Shown here piece after piece: positions 21,855 through 32,780 of a stretch of DNA of 35,888 nt. Location of the stretch: NCBI GenBank assembly GCA_009746045.1, contig RPFO01000520.1:1-35888 (forward strand). The letters are read 5' to 3'. Below the pieces are notes generated by a model, which made no database searches, was not told where the DNA came from, and saw only the letters and a program-made list of their open reading frames with translations. Origin of the DNA: Mesostigma viride. Taxonomy: Eukaryota > Streptophyta > Mesostigmatophyceae > Mesostigmatales > Mesostigmataceae. Position numbers and translations under genes: made by a program. Positions within the stretch are counted from its first letter, which is position 1, and each line of letters starts with the position of its first letter.

Positions 21855-22807
21855 GCCCGCGGTGCCCCTGATTGCTGTCTGGCCCCTAATCATGTGGATG
21901 TGGCTGGCTGCCTGCCCTCCTGTTTGCCCCATCCCCAAACCCCATGCCGCAAGGCTCGTAGCTCAAGCCCCATGGCTCATGCCCCATGGCCCTTGCCTGC
22001 CAGCCTACCTGTGCTGTATACCCTTGCAGCCTTTCCTGCCTCGCCTGGCGTGGCCTGCCCTGCCCTCTCTGCCCTCCCGCCCGCCCATGCGGTCCGTTGC
22101 CACGGATGGAAAATGAGAAGAAAACGAATATGGCCCCGCTGGCACCACAAATCACCTGGTTGGTCAACCAAGGGGATAGCCTGCACAATGAGACAGGAAC
22201 ACAGAAGACCCAGCAAAGCAAGATTCAGGTTGTAAGCCAGTGGAGATTACTTTTGACTTGCTTGATGAAGAAATATAAAACACATTCTACTGTCACACCT
22301 TCTATGAACAAATGGTTGATTGATCACCTTATACACCACGTAAACATGTTACCAGACGCGCTCTTCACCCCAGTGAAAATCCACGCGCGAAGCAAGGCAG
22401 ATTATCTTACGCAGTAAGCACCATGAATGTCAGCGAGTACAGCAGTAAATGACTCCCTAAACTCATGACCAGGCAAGCATCCACAGGGGCGTTCACCGCC
22501 CAGTATATTCCAGAAAAAAGCATCACAGATTCTAGCCCGGTCATCGAAACAAACGACTCACCATCGGCATCGCCAGCGTACGTCCCGTGGCAACAAGTGA
22601 TTCCAGCGTTCATTCCAATATTGTGTGACGACAACAGAAACTCGTCGGCCACACCCACGCCTTCCACGAACAGCAAACTGATTTCACTAGGCACCCAATA
22701 CGTCAAGCAAAGAAGCACGATAACATAATACCTAAATCTACAACGACATTCCATTTCCAGGTCCCTAGCTATCGCAGCAGGCCATAGCGCCCCGAACCTC
22801 TCCCACG

Positions 22808-22906
22808 CACGTGACTGCCCACCGACGTCCAGCCAGATCAGAAACAATTTAAAGGTACGCATCGAAATGGAACATTGAACGCTATAAAAGCAATGCCCAC
22901 GCATTG
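22808..22906 (+). promoter_or_regulatory. Promoter-like cassette, unit 4
   Basis: CACGTG is at 22808-22813, TATAAAAG at 22883-22890 and CAATGC-CCAC-GCATTG at 22891-22906. Confidence 0.45.
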
Positions 22907-23105
22907 TCCATCCCCAATTTTCCAGGCAGCGTTGACCGCCATCCCCAGCCAGCAGGAAATTAAATTAAGTGCTGTCGCAGCATGTCGCACCCTCTCCCCC
23001 TCGCAGTCCTGGTTTATGCACGTTCGATTGCTTGGGCGCGTCCAGGCGGTCCAGCACCGCGTACTACCCACTTGAAAATCCTCCCAAGTCATTTATTTCC
23101 AGCTT

Positions 23106-23113
23106 GGTAAGTA
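23106..23113 (+). other. Splice-donor-like GGTAAGTA, unit 4
   Basis: This is the same octamer as in units 1, 2 and 5, about 220 bp after the TATA box. A weak acceptor-like CTAAC...GCAG lies in the next unit's leader (~24150-24173), which would imply an intron crossing the unit boundary. The pairing is speculative. Confidence 0.15.
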
Positions 23114-23192
23114 CGGAATCTGGCAGAAATTCGTCCAGCAAGCATCATACTACTCTCCACTCCTCCAACTCAAATTTTGCGTATAATTTTAG

Positions 23193-23238
23193 AATAAATA
23201 TCAGTCACATCATGTTCAGACTATAACTTCGGTCTGAA
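23193..23238 (+). terminator. AATAAA plus stem-loop, unit 4
   Basis: AATAAA at 23193-23198 is 310 bp past the TATA box. TTCAGAC...GTCTGAA spans 23215-23238. Confidence 0.3.
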
Positions 23239-23823
23239 TCGAAAATTGCAACGGAAACGCTCAGTGAAACGGTTTCTGAACGAAATGCGGACAACGAAAC
23301 GGCCGTAACGCCCAAAATTTCACGGTTTCTAAACATTATTTGCACGGTTTCGAAACAATTTCTGGACGTTCCGTCGAACTGACGCACTGAACGCTACGAA
23401 ATTTTAGGACGGCGCCCTCTCGGCCAAGCGATGGGCCCAGTAGCCGCAGTTGATCGCCGCTAGCGATGGGATGTTTGATTCGCGACACAGAGTTTGACGC
23501 CCTCGAAGAAGCCGACATCGTGCCGGGTTCCGTATTTTTATCTGGCCGCGGCCATTGGCTGGCCTCCTATCTGCCCGCAAAAGTGCTGAACCGGATCTGG
23601 ACGTAACTGCCGTTTCAGACCCCGTTCAGACTTTGTGACAGTCGATCTGCCTAGTTTGCCACTTTTCGGGCAACTGCTCCGATTGGGCGCCACCGCGGAT
23701 CTCCGGATCGCCCTGACTATCGGCCGCCCTGCGCTCGCGGTTCTCGTACGGGCCACTTTTCGGGCCTCACGGTTTGCCCAATCTTTTCGTTCGTGTTAAT
23801 CGTAGTTACTAGAGGGGACTAGT

Positions 23824-23841
23824 GGGGGGCCAAGGCCCCCC
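23824..23841. repeat. Leader hairpin, unit 5
   Basis: The dyad GGGGGGCCAAGGCCCCCC has one G fewer in its leading run than in unit 4. Confidence 0.85.
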
Positions 23842-24401
23842 ACTTTTTCGGACGCACTACGCCACCAGGGGCCCTGAGGCCCCCGCCGAAAGCTTCGACC
23901 CGCCGGGTTGAGCCCGCCGACCGGCCCGGCCCCTACGCCGGGGGGCGAACGCTCGGCGGCCTTCCTTTGGGGGCTTCCCATCGCGCGCGCTCGCGCCGGC
24001 CTGCCGCACCGTCGATCCCACGCTCCGTCCCTCACGTGCACGTCCAGCACGCGTCGTACTACTAGTACATCAACCCAGTCCGAATAGTACCGTATATTGT
24101 GAGACGTCGCCGTTCATTGCATGCAAGTATTTCCTTACTCATTACTTCCTAACAACTGAAACTGACAATGCAGCTATGCCATGCAGGACACAATGTGGGT
24201 ACCGCTTTTTGCAAGCGGCAGCCATAACGACCAAACACTTCCATGCAAACTCCCATGTTCATCATTCATTAATATTCATTGAGTGGCAATCCTTTGTAAA
24301 CACATGCACCGTCGTTCATGCCCACCATGACTTCATGTAGACAACGTTTTGTACATTACTCGACAGTGCCCTTGTGCGCGACCGTGGGGCGTGCCCTGTC
24401 C

Positions 24402-25935
24402 ATTCGTGGGTGTGGTGGGGAGCTGCCATGCATGCGTGGGTTTAGAGGGTGGCTGGCATGTGTGCCTGGGTTTGTGGGGTGGCTGCCATGCGTGCGTGGG
24501 TGTGGGGGTGGCTGGCATGCGTACGTGGGTGTGGGGGGTGGCTAGCATGCACGTGCATGCGGGGGGTGGCTGGCATGCATGCGTGCATGTGGGGGGTGGC
24601 TGGCATGCATGCGTGGGTTTGTGGGGTGGCTGATATGCGTGCGTGGGTGTGGGGGTGGCTGGCATGCGTATGTGGGTGTGGGGGGTGGCTGGCATGCACG
24701 TGCATGTGGGGGGTGGCTGTCATGCATGCGTGCATGTGGGGGGTGGCTGGCATGCGTGCGTGGGTTTGTGGGGGGGTGGCATACGTGCGTGGGTGTGGGG
24801 GTGGCTGGCATGCGTGCATGGGTTTGTGGGGTGGCTGGCATGCATGCGTGGGTGTGGGCGGGAGCTGCCATGCACGCATGTGGGGCGGGGCAGGCTGGCA
24901 TGCGTGCGTGGGTGTGGGGGGGGACGGCATGCGTACTTGGTGACGGGGGTGGCTGGCATGCATAAGTGGGTTTGTGGGGTGGCTGGCATGCATGCGTGCA
25001 TGTGGGGGGGGCTGGCACGCGTGTGTGGGTTTGGGGGGGGCTGGCATGCATGCGTGTGGGGGGGGGGGCTGACATGCATGCGTGGGTGTGGGTGGCTGGC
25101 ATGCGTGCCTGGGTTTGGGGGTGGGCTGCCATGCGTGCGTGGGTTTAGGGGGTGGCTGGCATGCGTGCCTGGGTTCGTGGGGTGGGCTGCCATGCGTGCG
25201 TGGGTGTGGGGGGTGGCTGGCATGCACGTGCATGTGGGGGGTGGCTGGCATCCATGCGTGCGTGTGGGAGGTGGCTGGCATGCATGCGTGGGCTCGTGGG
25301 GTGGCTGGGATGCGTGCGTGGGTGTGGGGTGGCTGGCATGCGTGCATGGGTTTGTGGGGTGGCTGGAATGCAAGCATGCATGTGGGGGGGGGCTTGTTTG
25401 CATGTGGGGTGGCTGGCAAGCATGCGTGCATGTGGGGGGTGGCTGGCATGTGTTTTGGGGTTGGGGGGGCGGCTGCCATGCGTGCGTGGGTGTGGGGGGG
25501 GCTGGCATGCATGCATGCATGTGGGGGGGCTGGCATCCATGCGTGGGTTTGTGGGGTGGCTGGCATGCATGCATGCACGAGGGGAGGGGCTGGCATGCGT
25601 GCGTGGGTGTGGGGGGGGCGTACGTGGGTATGGGGGGTGGCTGGCATGCGTCCGTGGGTGTGGGGGCGGAGTGGCATGCATGCGTGGGTGTGGTGGGGGG
25701 CTGCCATGCATGCGTGGGTTTAGGGGGGGCTGGCATGCGTGCCTGGGTTCGTGGGGTGGCTGCCATGTGTGCGTGGGTGTGAAGGGTGGCTGGCATGCGT
25801 ACGTGGGTGTGGGGGGTGGCTGGCATGCATAAGTGGGTTTGTGTAAGGGGGGGGGGTGGCTGGCATGCGTGCGTGGGCATGGGGGTGGCTGGCATGCGTG
25901 CGTGGGTTGGTGGGGTGCCTGGCATGCATGCGTGG
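24402..25935. repeat. G-rich ~30-bp minisatellite, unit 5
   Basis: It matches the unit 4 array repeat by repeat, with differences mainly in G-run length. Confidence 0.95.
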
Positions 25936-26888
25936 GCCCGCGGTGCCCCTGATTGCTGTCTGGCCCCTAATCATGTGGATGTGGCTGGCTGCCTGCCCTC
26001 CTGTTTGCCCCATCCCCAAACCCCATGCCGCAAGGCTCGTAGCTCAAGCCCCATGGCTCATGCCCCATGGCCCTTGCCTGCCAGCCTACCTGTGCTGTAT
26101 ACCCTTGCAGCCTTTCCTGCCTCGCCTGGCGTGGCCTGCCCTGCCCTCTCTGCCCTCCCGCCCGCCCATGCGGTCCGTTGCCACGGATGGAAAATGAGAA
26201 GAAAACGAATATGGCCCCGCTGGCACCACAAATCACCTGGTTGGTCAACCAAGGGGATAGCCTGCACAATGAGACAGGAACACAGAAGACCCAGCAAAGC
26301 AAGATTCAGGTTGTAAGCCAGTGGAGATTACTTTTGACTTGCTTGATGAAGAAATATAAAACACATTCTACTGTCACACCTTCTATGAACAAATGGTTGA
26401 TTGATCACCTTATACACCACGTAAACATGTTACCAGACGCGCTCTTCACCCCAGTGAAAATCCACGCGCGAAGCAAGGCAGATTATCTTACGCAGTAAGC
26501 ACCATGAATGTCAGCGAGTACAGCAGTAAATGACTCCCTAAACTCATGACCAGGCAAGCATCCACAGGGGCGTTCACCGCCCAGTATATTCCAGAAAAAA
26601 GCATCACAGATTCTAGCCCGGTCATCGAAACAAACGACTCACCATCGGCATCGCCAGCGTACGTCCCGTGGCAACAAGTGATTCCAGCGTTCATTCCAAT
26701 ATTGTGTGACGACAACAGAAACTCGTCGGCCACACCCACGCCTTCCACGAACAGCAAACTGATTTCACTAGGCACCCAATACGTCAAGCAAAGAAGCACG
26801 ATAACATAATACCTAAATCTACAACGACATTCCATTTCCAGGTCCCTAGCTATCGCAGCAGGCCATAGCGCCCCGAACCTCTCCCACG

Positions 26889-26987
26889 CACGTGACTGCC
26901 CACCGACGTCCAGCCAGATCAGAAACAATTTAAAGGTACGCATCGAAATGGAACATTGAACGCTATAAAAGCAATGCCCACGCATTG
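26889..26987 (+). promoter_or_regulatory. Promoter-like cassette, unit 5
   Basis: CACGTG is at 26889-26894, TATAAAAG at 26964-26971 and the dyad at 26972-26987. Confidence 0.45.
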
Positions 26988-27186
26988 TCCATCCCCAATT
27001 TTCCAGGCAGCGTTGACCGCCATCCCCAGCCAGCAGGAAATTAAATTAAGTGCTGTCGCAGCATGTCGCACCCTCTCCCCCTCGCAGTCCTGGTTTATGC
27101 ACGTTCGATTGCTTGGGCGCGTCCAGGCGGTCCAGCACCGCGTACTACCCACTTGAAAATCCTCCCAAGTCATTTATTTCCAGCTT

Positions 27187-27194
27187 GGTAAGTA
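27187..27194 (+). other. Splice-donor-like GGTAAGTA, unit 5
   Basis: Same motif and position as in unit 4. Confidence 0.15.
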
Positions 27195-27273
27195 CGGAAT
27201 CTGGCAGAAATTCGTCCAGCAAGCATCATACTACTCTCCACTCCTCCAACTCAAATTTTGCGTATAATTTTAG

Positions 27274-27319
27274 AATAAATATCAGTCACATCATGTTCAG
27301 ACTATAACTTCGGTCTGAA
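27274..27319 (+). terminator. AATAAA plus stem-loop, unit 5
   Basis: AATAAA is at 27274-27279 and TTCAGAC...GTCTGAA at 27296-27319. Confidence 0.3.
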
Positions 27320-27907
27320 TCGAAAATTGCAACGGAAACGCTCAGTGAAACGGTTTCTGAACGAAATGCGGACAACGAAACGGCCGTAACGCCCAAAATT
27401 TCACGGTTTCTAAACATTATTTGCACGGTTTCGAAACAATTTCTGGACGTTCCGTCGAACTGACGCACTGAACGCTACGAAATTTTAGGACGGCGCCCTC
27501 TCGGCCAAGCGATGGGCCCAGTAGCCGCAGTTGATCGCCGCTAGCGATGGGATGTTTGATTCGCGACACAGAGTTTGACGCCCTCGAAGAAGCCGACATC
27601 GTGCCGGGTTCCGTATTTTTATCTGGCCGCGGCCATTGGCTGGCCTCCTATCTGCCCGCAAAAGTGCTGAACCGGATCTGGACGTAACTGCCGTTTCAGA
27701 CCCCGTTCAGACTTTGTGACAGTCGATCTGCCTAGTTTGCCACTTTTCGGGCAACTGCTCCGATTGGGCGCCACCGCGGATCTCCGGATCGCCCTGACTA
27801 TCGGCCGCCCTGCGCTCGCGGTTCTCGTACGGGCCACTTTTCGGGCCTCACGGTTTGCCCAATCTTTTCGTTCGTGTTAATCGTAGTTACTAGAAGGGGA
27901 CTAGTGG

Positions 27908-27923
27908 GGGGGCCAAGGCCCCC
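27908..27923. repeat. Leader hairpin, unit 6
   Basis: Same dyad, with one C missing on the right arm. Confidence 0.8.
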
Positions 27924-28488
27924 ACTTATTCGGACGCACTACGCCACCAGGGGCCCTGAGGCCCGCCGAAAGCTTCGACCCGCCGGGTTGAGCCCGCCGA
28001 CCGGCCCGGCCACTACGCCGGGGGGCGAACGCTCGGCGGCCTTCCTTTGGGGGCTTCCCATCGCGCGCGCTCGCGCCGGCCCGCCGCACCGTCGATCCCA
28101 CGCTCCGTCCCTCACGGGCACGTCCAGCACGCGTCGTACTACTAGTACATCAACCCAGCGAATAGTACCGTATATTGTGAGACGTCGCCGTTCATTGCAT
28201 GCAAGTATTTCCTTACTCATTACTTCTAACAACTGAAACTCTCAATGCAGCTATGCCATGCAGGACACAATGTGGGTACCGCTTTTTGCAAGCGGCAGCC
28301 ATAACCAACAAACACTTCCATGCAAACTCCCATGTTCATCATTCATTAATATTCATTGAGTGGCAATCCTTTGTAAACACATGCACCATTCGGTCATGCC
28401 CACTATGACTTCATGTAGACAAAGTTTTGTACATGACTCGACAGTGCCCTTGTGCGCGACCGTGGGGCGCGGCAGGCCAGCCCTGTCC

Positions 28489-30094
28489 ATTCGTGGGTGT
28501 GGTGGGGAGCTGCCATGCATGCGTGGGTTTAGGGGGGGGCTGGCATGCGTGCGTGGGTGTGGGGGTGGCTGGCATGCGTATGTGGGTGTGGGGGGTGGCT
28601 GGCATACATGGGTGTGTGGGGGGGGCTGGCATGCATGAGTGGGTTTGTGGGGGCGCTGGCATGCGTGTGTCGGTGTGGGGGTGGCTGGCATGCGTGCATG
28701 AGTTTGTGGGGTAGCTGGCATGCATGCGTGGGTGTGGGGGGGAGCTGCCATGCACGCATGTGGGGCGGGGCGGGCTGGCATGCGTGCGTGGGTGTGGGGG
28801 GGGGGCGGCATGCGTACGTTGGTGACGGGGGTGGCTGGCATGCATAAGTGGGTTTGTGGGGGGGCTGCCATGCATGCGTGGGTGTGGGGGGGGCTGGCAC
28901 GCGTGTGTGGGTTTGGGGGGGGCTGGCATGCATGCGTGGGTGGGGGGGGCTGACATGCGTGCGTGGGTGTGGGGGTGGCTTGCATGCGTGCCTGGGTTTG
29001 GGGGTGGGCTGCCATGCGTGCGTGGGTTTAGGGGGGGCTGGCATGCGTGCCTGGGTTTGTGGGGGTGGCTGGCATCCATGTGTGCATGTGGGGGGTGGCT
29101 GGCATGCATGCGTGGGCTCGTGGGGTGGCTGGCATGCGTGCGTGCATGTGGGGGTGGCTGGCATGCGTGCATGGGTTTGTTGGGTGGCTGGAATGCAAGC
29201 ATGCATGTGGGGGGGGGCTTGTTTGCATGTGGGGTGGCTGGCAAGCATGCGTGCATGTGGGGGGTGGCTGGCATGCGTGCGTGGGTTGGGGGGGCGGCTG
29301 CCATGCGTGCGTGGGTGTGGGGGGGGCTGGCATGCATGCATGCATGTGGGGGGGCTGGCATGCATGCGTGGGTTTGTGGGGTGGCTGGCATGCATGCGTG
29401 CATGAGGGGGGGGGTGGCACGCGTATGTGGGTGTGGGGGGGGCCGACATGCGTGCGTGGGTGTGGGGGTGGCTGGCATGCGTGCGTGGGGGGGGGGGGGC
29501 TGGCATGCATGCGTGCATGTGGGGGGTGGCTGGCATGCATGCGTGGGTTTGTGGGGTGGCTGCCATGCATGCGAGGGTGTGGGGGGGGGATGGCAGGAAT
29601 GCATGCATGTGGGGGGGGGTGGCTGGCATGCATGCGTGCATGTGGGGGTTGGCTGGCATGCGTGCGTGGGTTGGGGGGCCGGCTGCCATGGGTGCGTGGG
29701 TGTGTGGGGTGGCTGGCATGCATGCGTGCATGGGTTGGGGGGCGGCTGCCATGCGTGCGTGGGTGTGGGGGGGCGTACGTGGGTATGGGGGGTGGCTGGC
29801 ATGCGTGCGTGGGTGTGGGGGTGGAGTGGCATGCATGCGTGGGTGTGGGGGGGGGCTGCCATGCATGCGTGGCTTGAGGGGGGGGCTGGCATGCGTGCCT
29901 GGGTTCGTGGGGTGGCTGCCATGCGTGCGTGGGTGTGGGGGGTGGCTGGCGTGCGTACGTGGGTGTGGGGGGTGGCTGGCATGCATAAGTGGGTTTGTGT
30001 GTGTGTGGGGGGGGGTGGCTGGCATGCGTGCGTGGGCATGGGGGTGGCTGGCATGGGTGCGTGGGTTGGTGGGGTGCCTGGCATGCATAAGTGG
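28489..30094. repeat. G-rich ~30-bp minisatellite, unit 6
   Basis: It has the same variant map, with a different stretch at ~29400-29760. That stretch adds extra repeats, including GAGGGTGTGGGGG and GGTTGGGGGGCCGG types not placed this way in units 4 and 5. Confidence 0.95.
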
Positions 30095-31223
30095 GCCCGC
30101 GGTGCCCCTGATTGCTGTCTGGCCCCTAATCATGTGGATGTGGCTGGCTGCCTGCCCTCCTGTTTGCCCCATCCCCAAACCCCATGCCGCAAGGCTCGTA
30201 GCTCAAGCCCCATGGCTCATGCCCCATGGCCCTTGCCTGCCAGCCTACCTGTGCTGCATACCCTTGCAGCCTTTCCTGCCTCGCCTGGCCTGGCCTGGCC
30301 TGCCCTGCCCTCTCTGCCCTCCCGCCGCCCATGCGGTCCGTTGCCACGGATGGAAAATGAGAAGAAACGAATATGGCCCCGCTGGCACCACAAATCACCT
30401 GGTTGGTCAACCAAGGGGATAGCCTGCACAATGAGACAGGAACACAGCAGACCCAGCAAAGCAAGATTCAGGTTGTAAGCCAGTGGAGATTACTTTTGAC
30501 TTGCTTGATGAAGAAATATAAAACACCTTCTACTGTCACACCTTCTATGAACAAATGGTTGATTGATCACCTTATACACCACGTAAACATGTTACCAGAC
30601 GCGCTCTTCAGCCCAGTGAAAATCCACGTGCGAAGCAAGGCAGATTATCTAACGCAGAAAGCACCATGAATGTCAGCGAGTACAGCAGTAAATGACGCCC
30701 TAAACTCATGACCAGGCAAGCATCCACAGGGGCTTTCACCGCCCAGTATATTCCAGAAAAAAGCATCACAGATCCTCTGGCAACGGACGTTGACACGGGA
30801 AACCCGAAGGACCATGAAGATGGCGTCCTGCACGGCTAAGAAAATGAAACGCAGACCCTTGCTACGCTATGTCTTCGCTGCGACTACGTGAATTCGGCCA
30901 AATGGAAACAACGCAACCGAGGAAACGCATCAGAAAGAGAGCAGGCACTAGGCCGGTCATCGAAACAAACGACTCACCATCGGCATCGCCAGCGTACGTC
31001 CCGTGGCAACAAATCCAGCGTTCATTCCAATATTGTGTGACGACAACAGAAACTCGTCGGCCACACCCACGCCTTCCACGAACAGCAAACTGATTTCACT
31101 AGGCACCCAATACGTCAAGCAAAGAAGCACGATAACATAATATTTACCTAAATCTACAACGACATTCCATTTCCAGGTCCCTAGCTATCGCAGCAGGCCA
31201 TAGCGCCCCGAACCTCTCCCACG

Positions 31224-31322
31224 CACGTGACTGCCCACCGACGTCCAGCCAGATCAGAAACAATTCAAAGGTACGCATCGAAATGGAACATTGAACGCTA
31301 TAAAAGCAATGCCCACGCATTG
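31224..31322 (+). promoter_or_regulatory. Promoter-like cassette, unit 6
   Basis: CACGTG is at 31224-31229, TATAAAAG at 31299-31306 and the dyad at 31307-31322. Confidence 0.45.
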
Positions 31323-31606
31323 TCCATCCCCAATTTTCCAGGCAGCGTTGACCGCCATCCCCAGCCAGCAGGAAATTAAATTAAGTGCTGTCGCAGCATG
31401 TCGCCCCCTCTCCCCCTCGCAGTCCTGGTTCATGCACGTCGATTGCTTGGGCGCGTCCAGGCGGTCCAGCACCGCGTACTACCCACTTGAAAATCCTCCC
31501 AAGTCATTTTTTCCCAGCTTGGGAATACGGAATCTGGCAGAAATTTGTCCAGCAAGCATCGTACTACTCTCCACTGCTCCAACTAAAAATTTGCGTATAA
31601 TTTTAG

Positions 31607-31652
31607 AATAAATATCAGTCACATCATGTTCAGACTATAACTTCGGTCTGAA
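31607..31652 (+). terminator. AATAAA plus stem-loop, unit 6
   Basis: AATAAA at 31607-31612 is 308 bp past the TATA box. TTCAGAC...GTCTGAA spans 31629-31652. Confidence 0.3.
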
Positions 31653-32236
31653 TCGAAAATTGCAACGGAAACGCTCAGTGAAACGGTTTCTGAACGAAAT
31701 GCGGACAACAAAACGGCCGTAACGCCCAAAAATTCACGGTTTCTAAACATTTTTGCACGGTTTCGAAACAAAGTCTGAACGTTCCGTCGAACTGACGCAC
31801 TGAACGCTACGAACTTTTAGGACGGCGCCCTCTCGGCCAAGCGATGGGCCCAGTAGCCGCAGTTGATCGCCGCAGTCCATGGGATGTTTGATTCGCGATC
31901 AAAGAGTTTGACGGCCGCGAAGAAGCCGACATCGTGCCGGGTTCCGTATTTTTATCTGGCCGCGGCCATTGGCTGGCCTCCCACCTGCCCGCAAAAGTGC
32001 TGAACCGGATCTGGACGTAACTGCCGTTTCAGACCCCGTTCAGACTTTGTGACAGTCGATCTGCCTAGTTTGCCACTTTTCGGGCAACTGCTCCGATTGG
32101 GCGCCACCGCGGATCCGGATCGCCCTGACTATCGGCCGCCCTGCGCTCGCGGTTCTCGTACGGGCCACTTTTCGGGCCTCACGGTTCGCCAAACTTTTGC
32201 GTTGGGGTTAATCGTAGTCACTAGAGGGGACTAGTG

Positions 32237-32254
32237 GGGGGGCCAAGGCCCCCC
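32237..32254. repeat. Leader hairpin, unit 7
   Basis: The dyad GGGGGGCCAAGGCCCCCC follows the ...GGGGAC/TAGT junction. Confidence 0.85.
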
Positions 32255-32780
32255 ACTTATTCGGACGCACTACGCCACCAGGGGCCCTGAGGCCCCCGCC
32301 GAAAGCTTCGACCCGCCGGGTTGAGCCCGCCGACCGGCCCGGCCTACTACGCCGGGGGCGAACGCTCGGCGGCCTTCCTTTGGGGGCCTCCCATCGCGCG
32401 CGCTCGCGCCGGCCCGCCGCACCGTCGATCCCACGCTCCGTACCTCACGGGCACGTCCAGCACGCGTCCTACTACTAGTCCGTTCATTGCATGCAAGTAT
32501 TTCCTTACTCATTACTTCCTAACAACTGGAACTCACAATGAAGCTATGCCATGCAGGACACAATGTGGGTACCGCTTTTTGCAAGCGGCAGCCATAACGA
32601 CCAAACACTTCCATGCAAACTCCCATGTTCATCATTCATTAATATTCATTGAGTGGCAATCCTTTGTAAACACATGCACCATCGGTCATGCCCACTATGA
32701 CTTCATGCAGACAATGTTTTGTACATGACTCGACAGTGCCCTTGTGCGCGACCGTGGGGCGCGGCAGGCCAGCCCTGTCC

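Larger units (their letters stand above)
19735..23819 (+). repeat. A-type repeat unit 4
   Basis: This complete A unit is 4085 bp. Its parts are a leader (19735-20317), a minisatellite (20318-21854), a C-rich transition (21855-22104), a spacer (22105-22807), a promoter-like cassette (22808-22906) and a tail (22907-23819). It is preceded by the short module, not by an A tail. About 175 bp of spacer is missing at ~22530, where CACAGAT is joined to TCTAGCCCGG, compared with units 2, 3 and 6. Unit 5 has the same deletion. No gene is supported. Confidence 0.9.
23820..27901 (+). repeat. A-type repeat unit 5 (near-twin of unit 4)
   Basis: This complete A unit is 4082 bp and matches unit 4 almost base for base. 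Most of the few differences are in G-run lengths (for example 20420 against 24503) or single substitutions (AAATATTTCC at 20041 against AAGTATTTCC at 24125). Its parts are a leader (23820-24401), an array (24402-25935), a C-rich transition (25936-26185), a spacer with the same ~175-bp deletion (26186-26888), a cassette (26889-26987) and a tail (26988-27901). Confidence 0.9.
27902..32231 (+). repeat. A-type repeat unit 6
   Basis: This complete A unit is 4330 bp. Its parts are a leader (27902-28488), an array (28489-30094), a C-rich transition (30095-30350), a full-length spacer (30351-31223), a cassette (31224-31322) and a tail (31323-32231). It resembles units 4 and 5 in the tail but keeps the ~175-bp spacer segment they lack. 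The position equivalent to GGTAAGTA reads GGGAATAC. A 4-bp insertion near 31141 (ATATTTACC) and the change of a stop codon at ~30656 alter the short frames seen in its neighbours. Confidence 0.9.

Noticed and set aside
19735-23819. rDNA intergenic spacer array (tandem unit with subrepeats and a promoter)
   Set aside because: Units abut each other directly and no rRNA sequence, 5S or otherwise, is recognisable in any unit.
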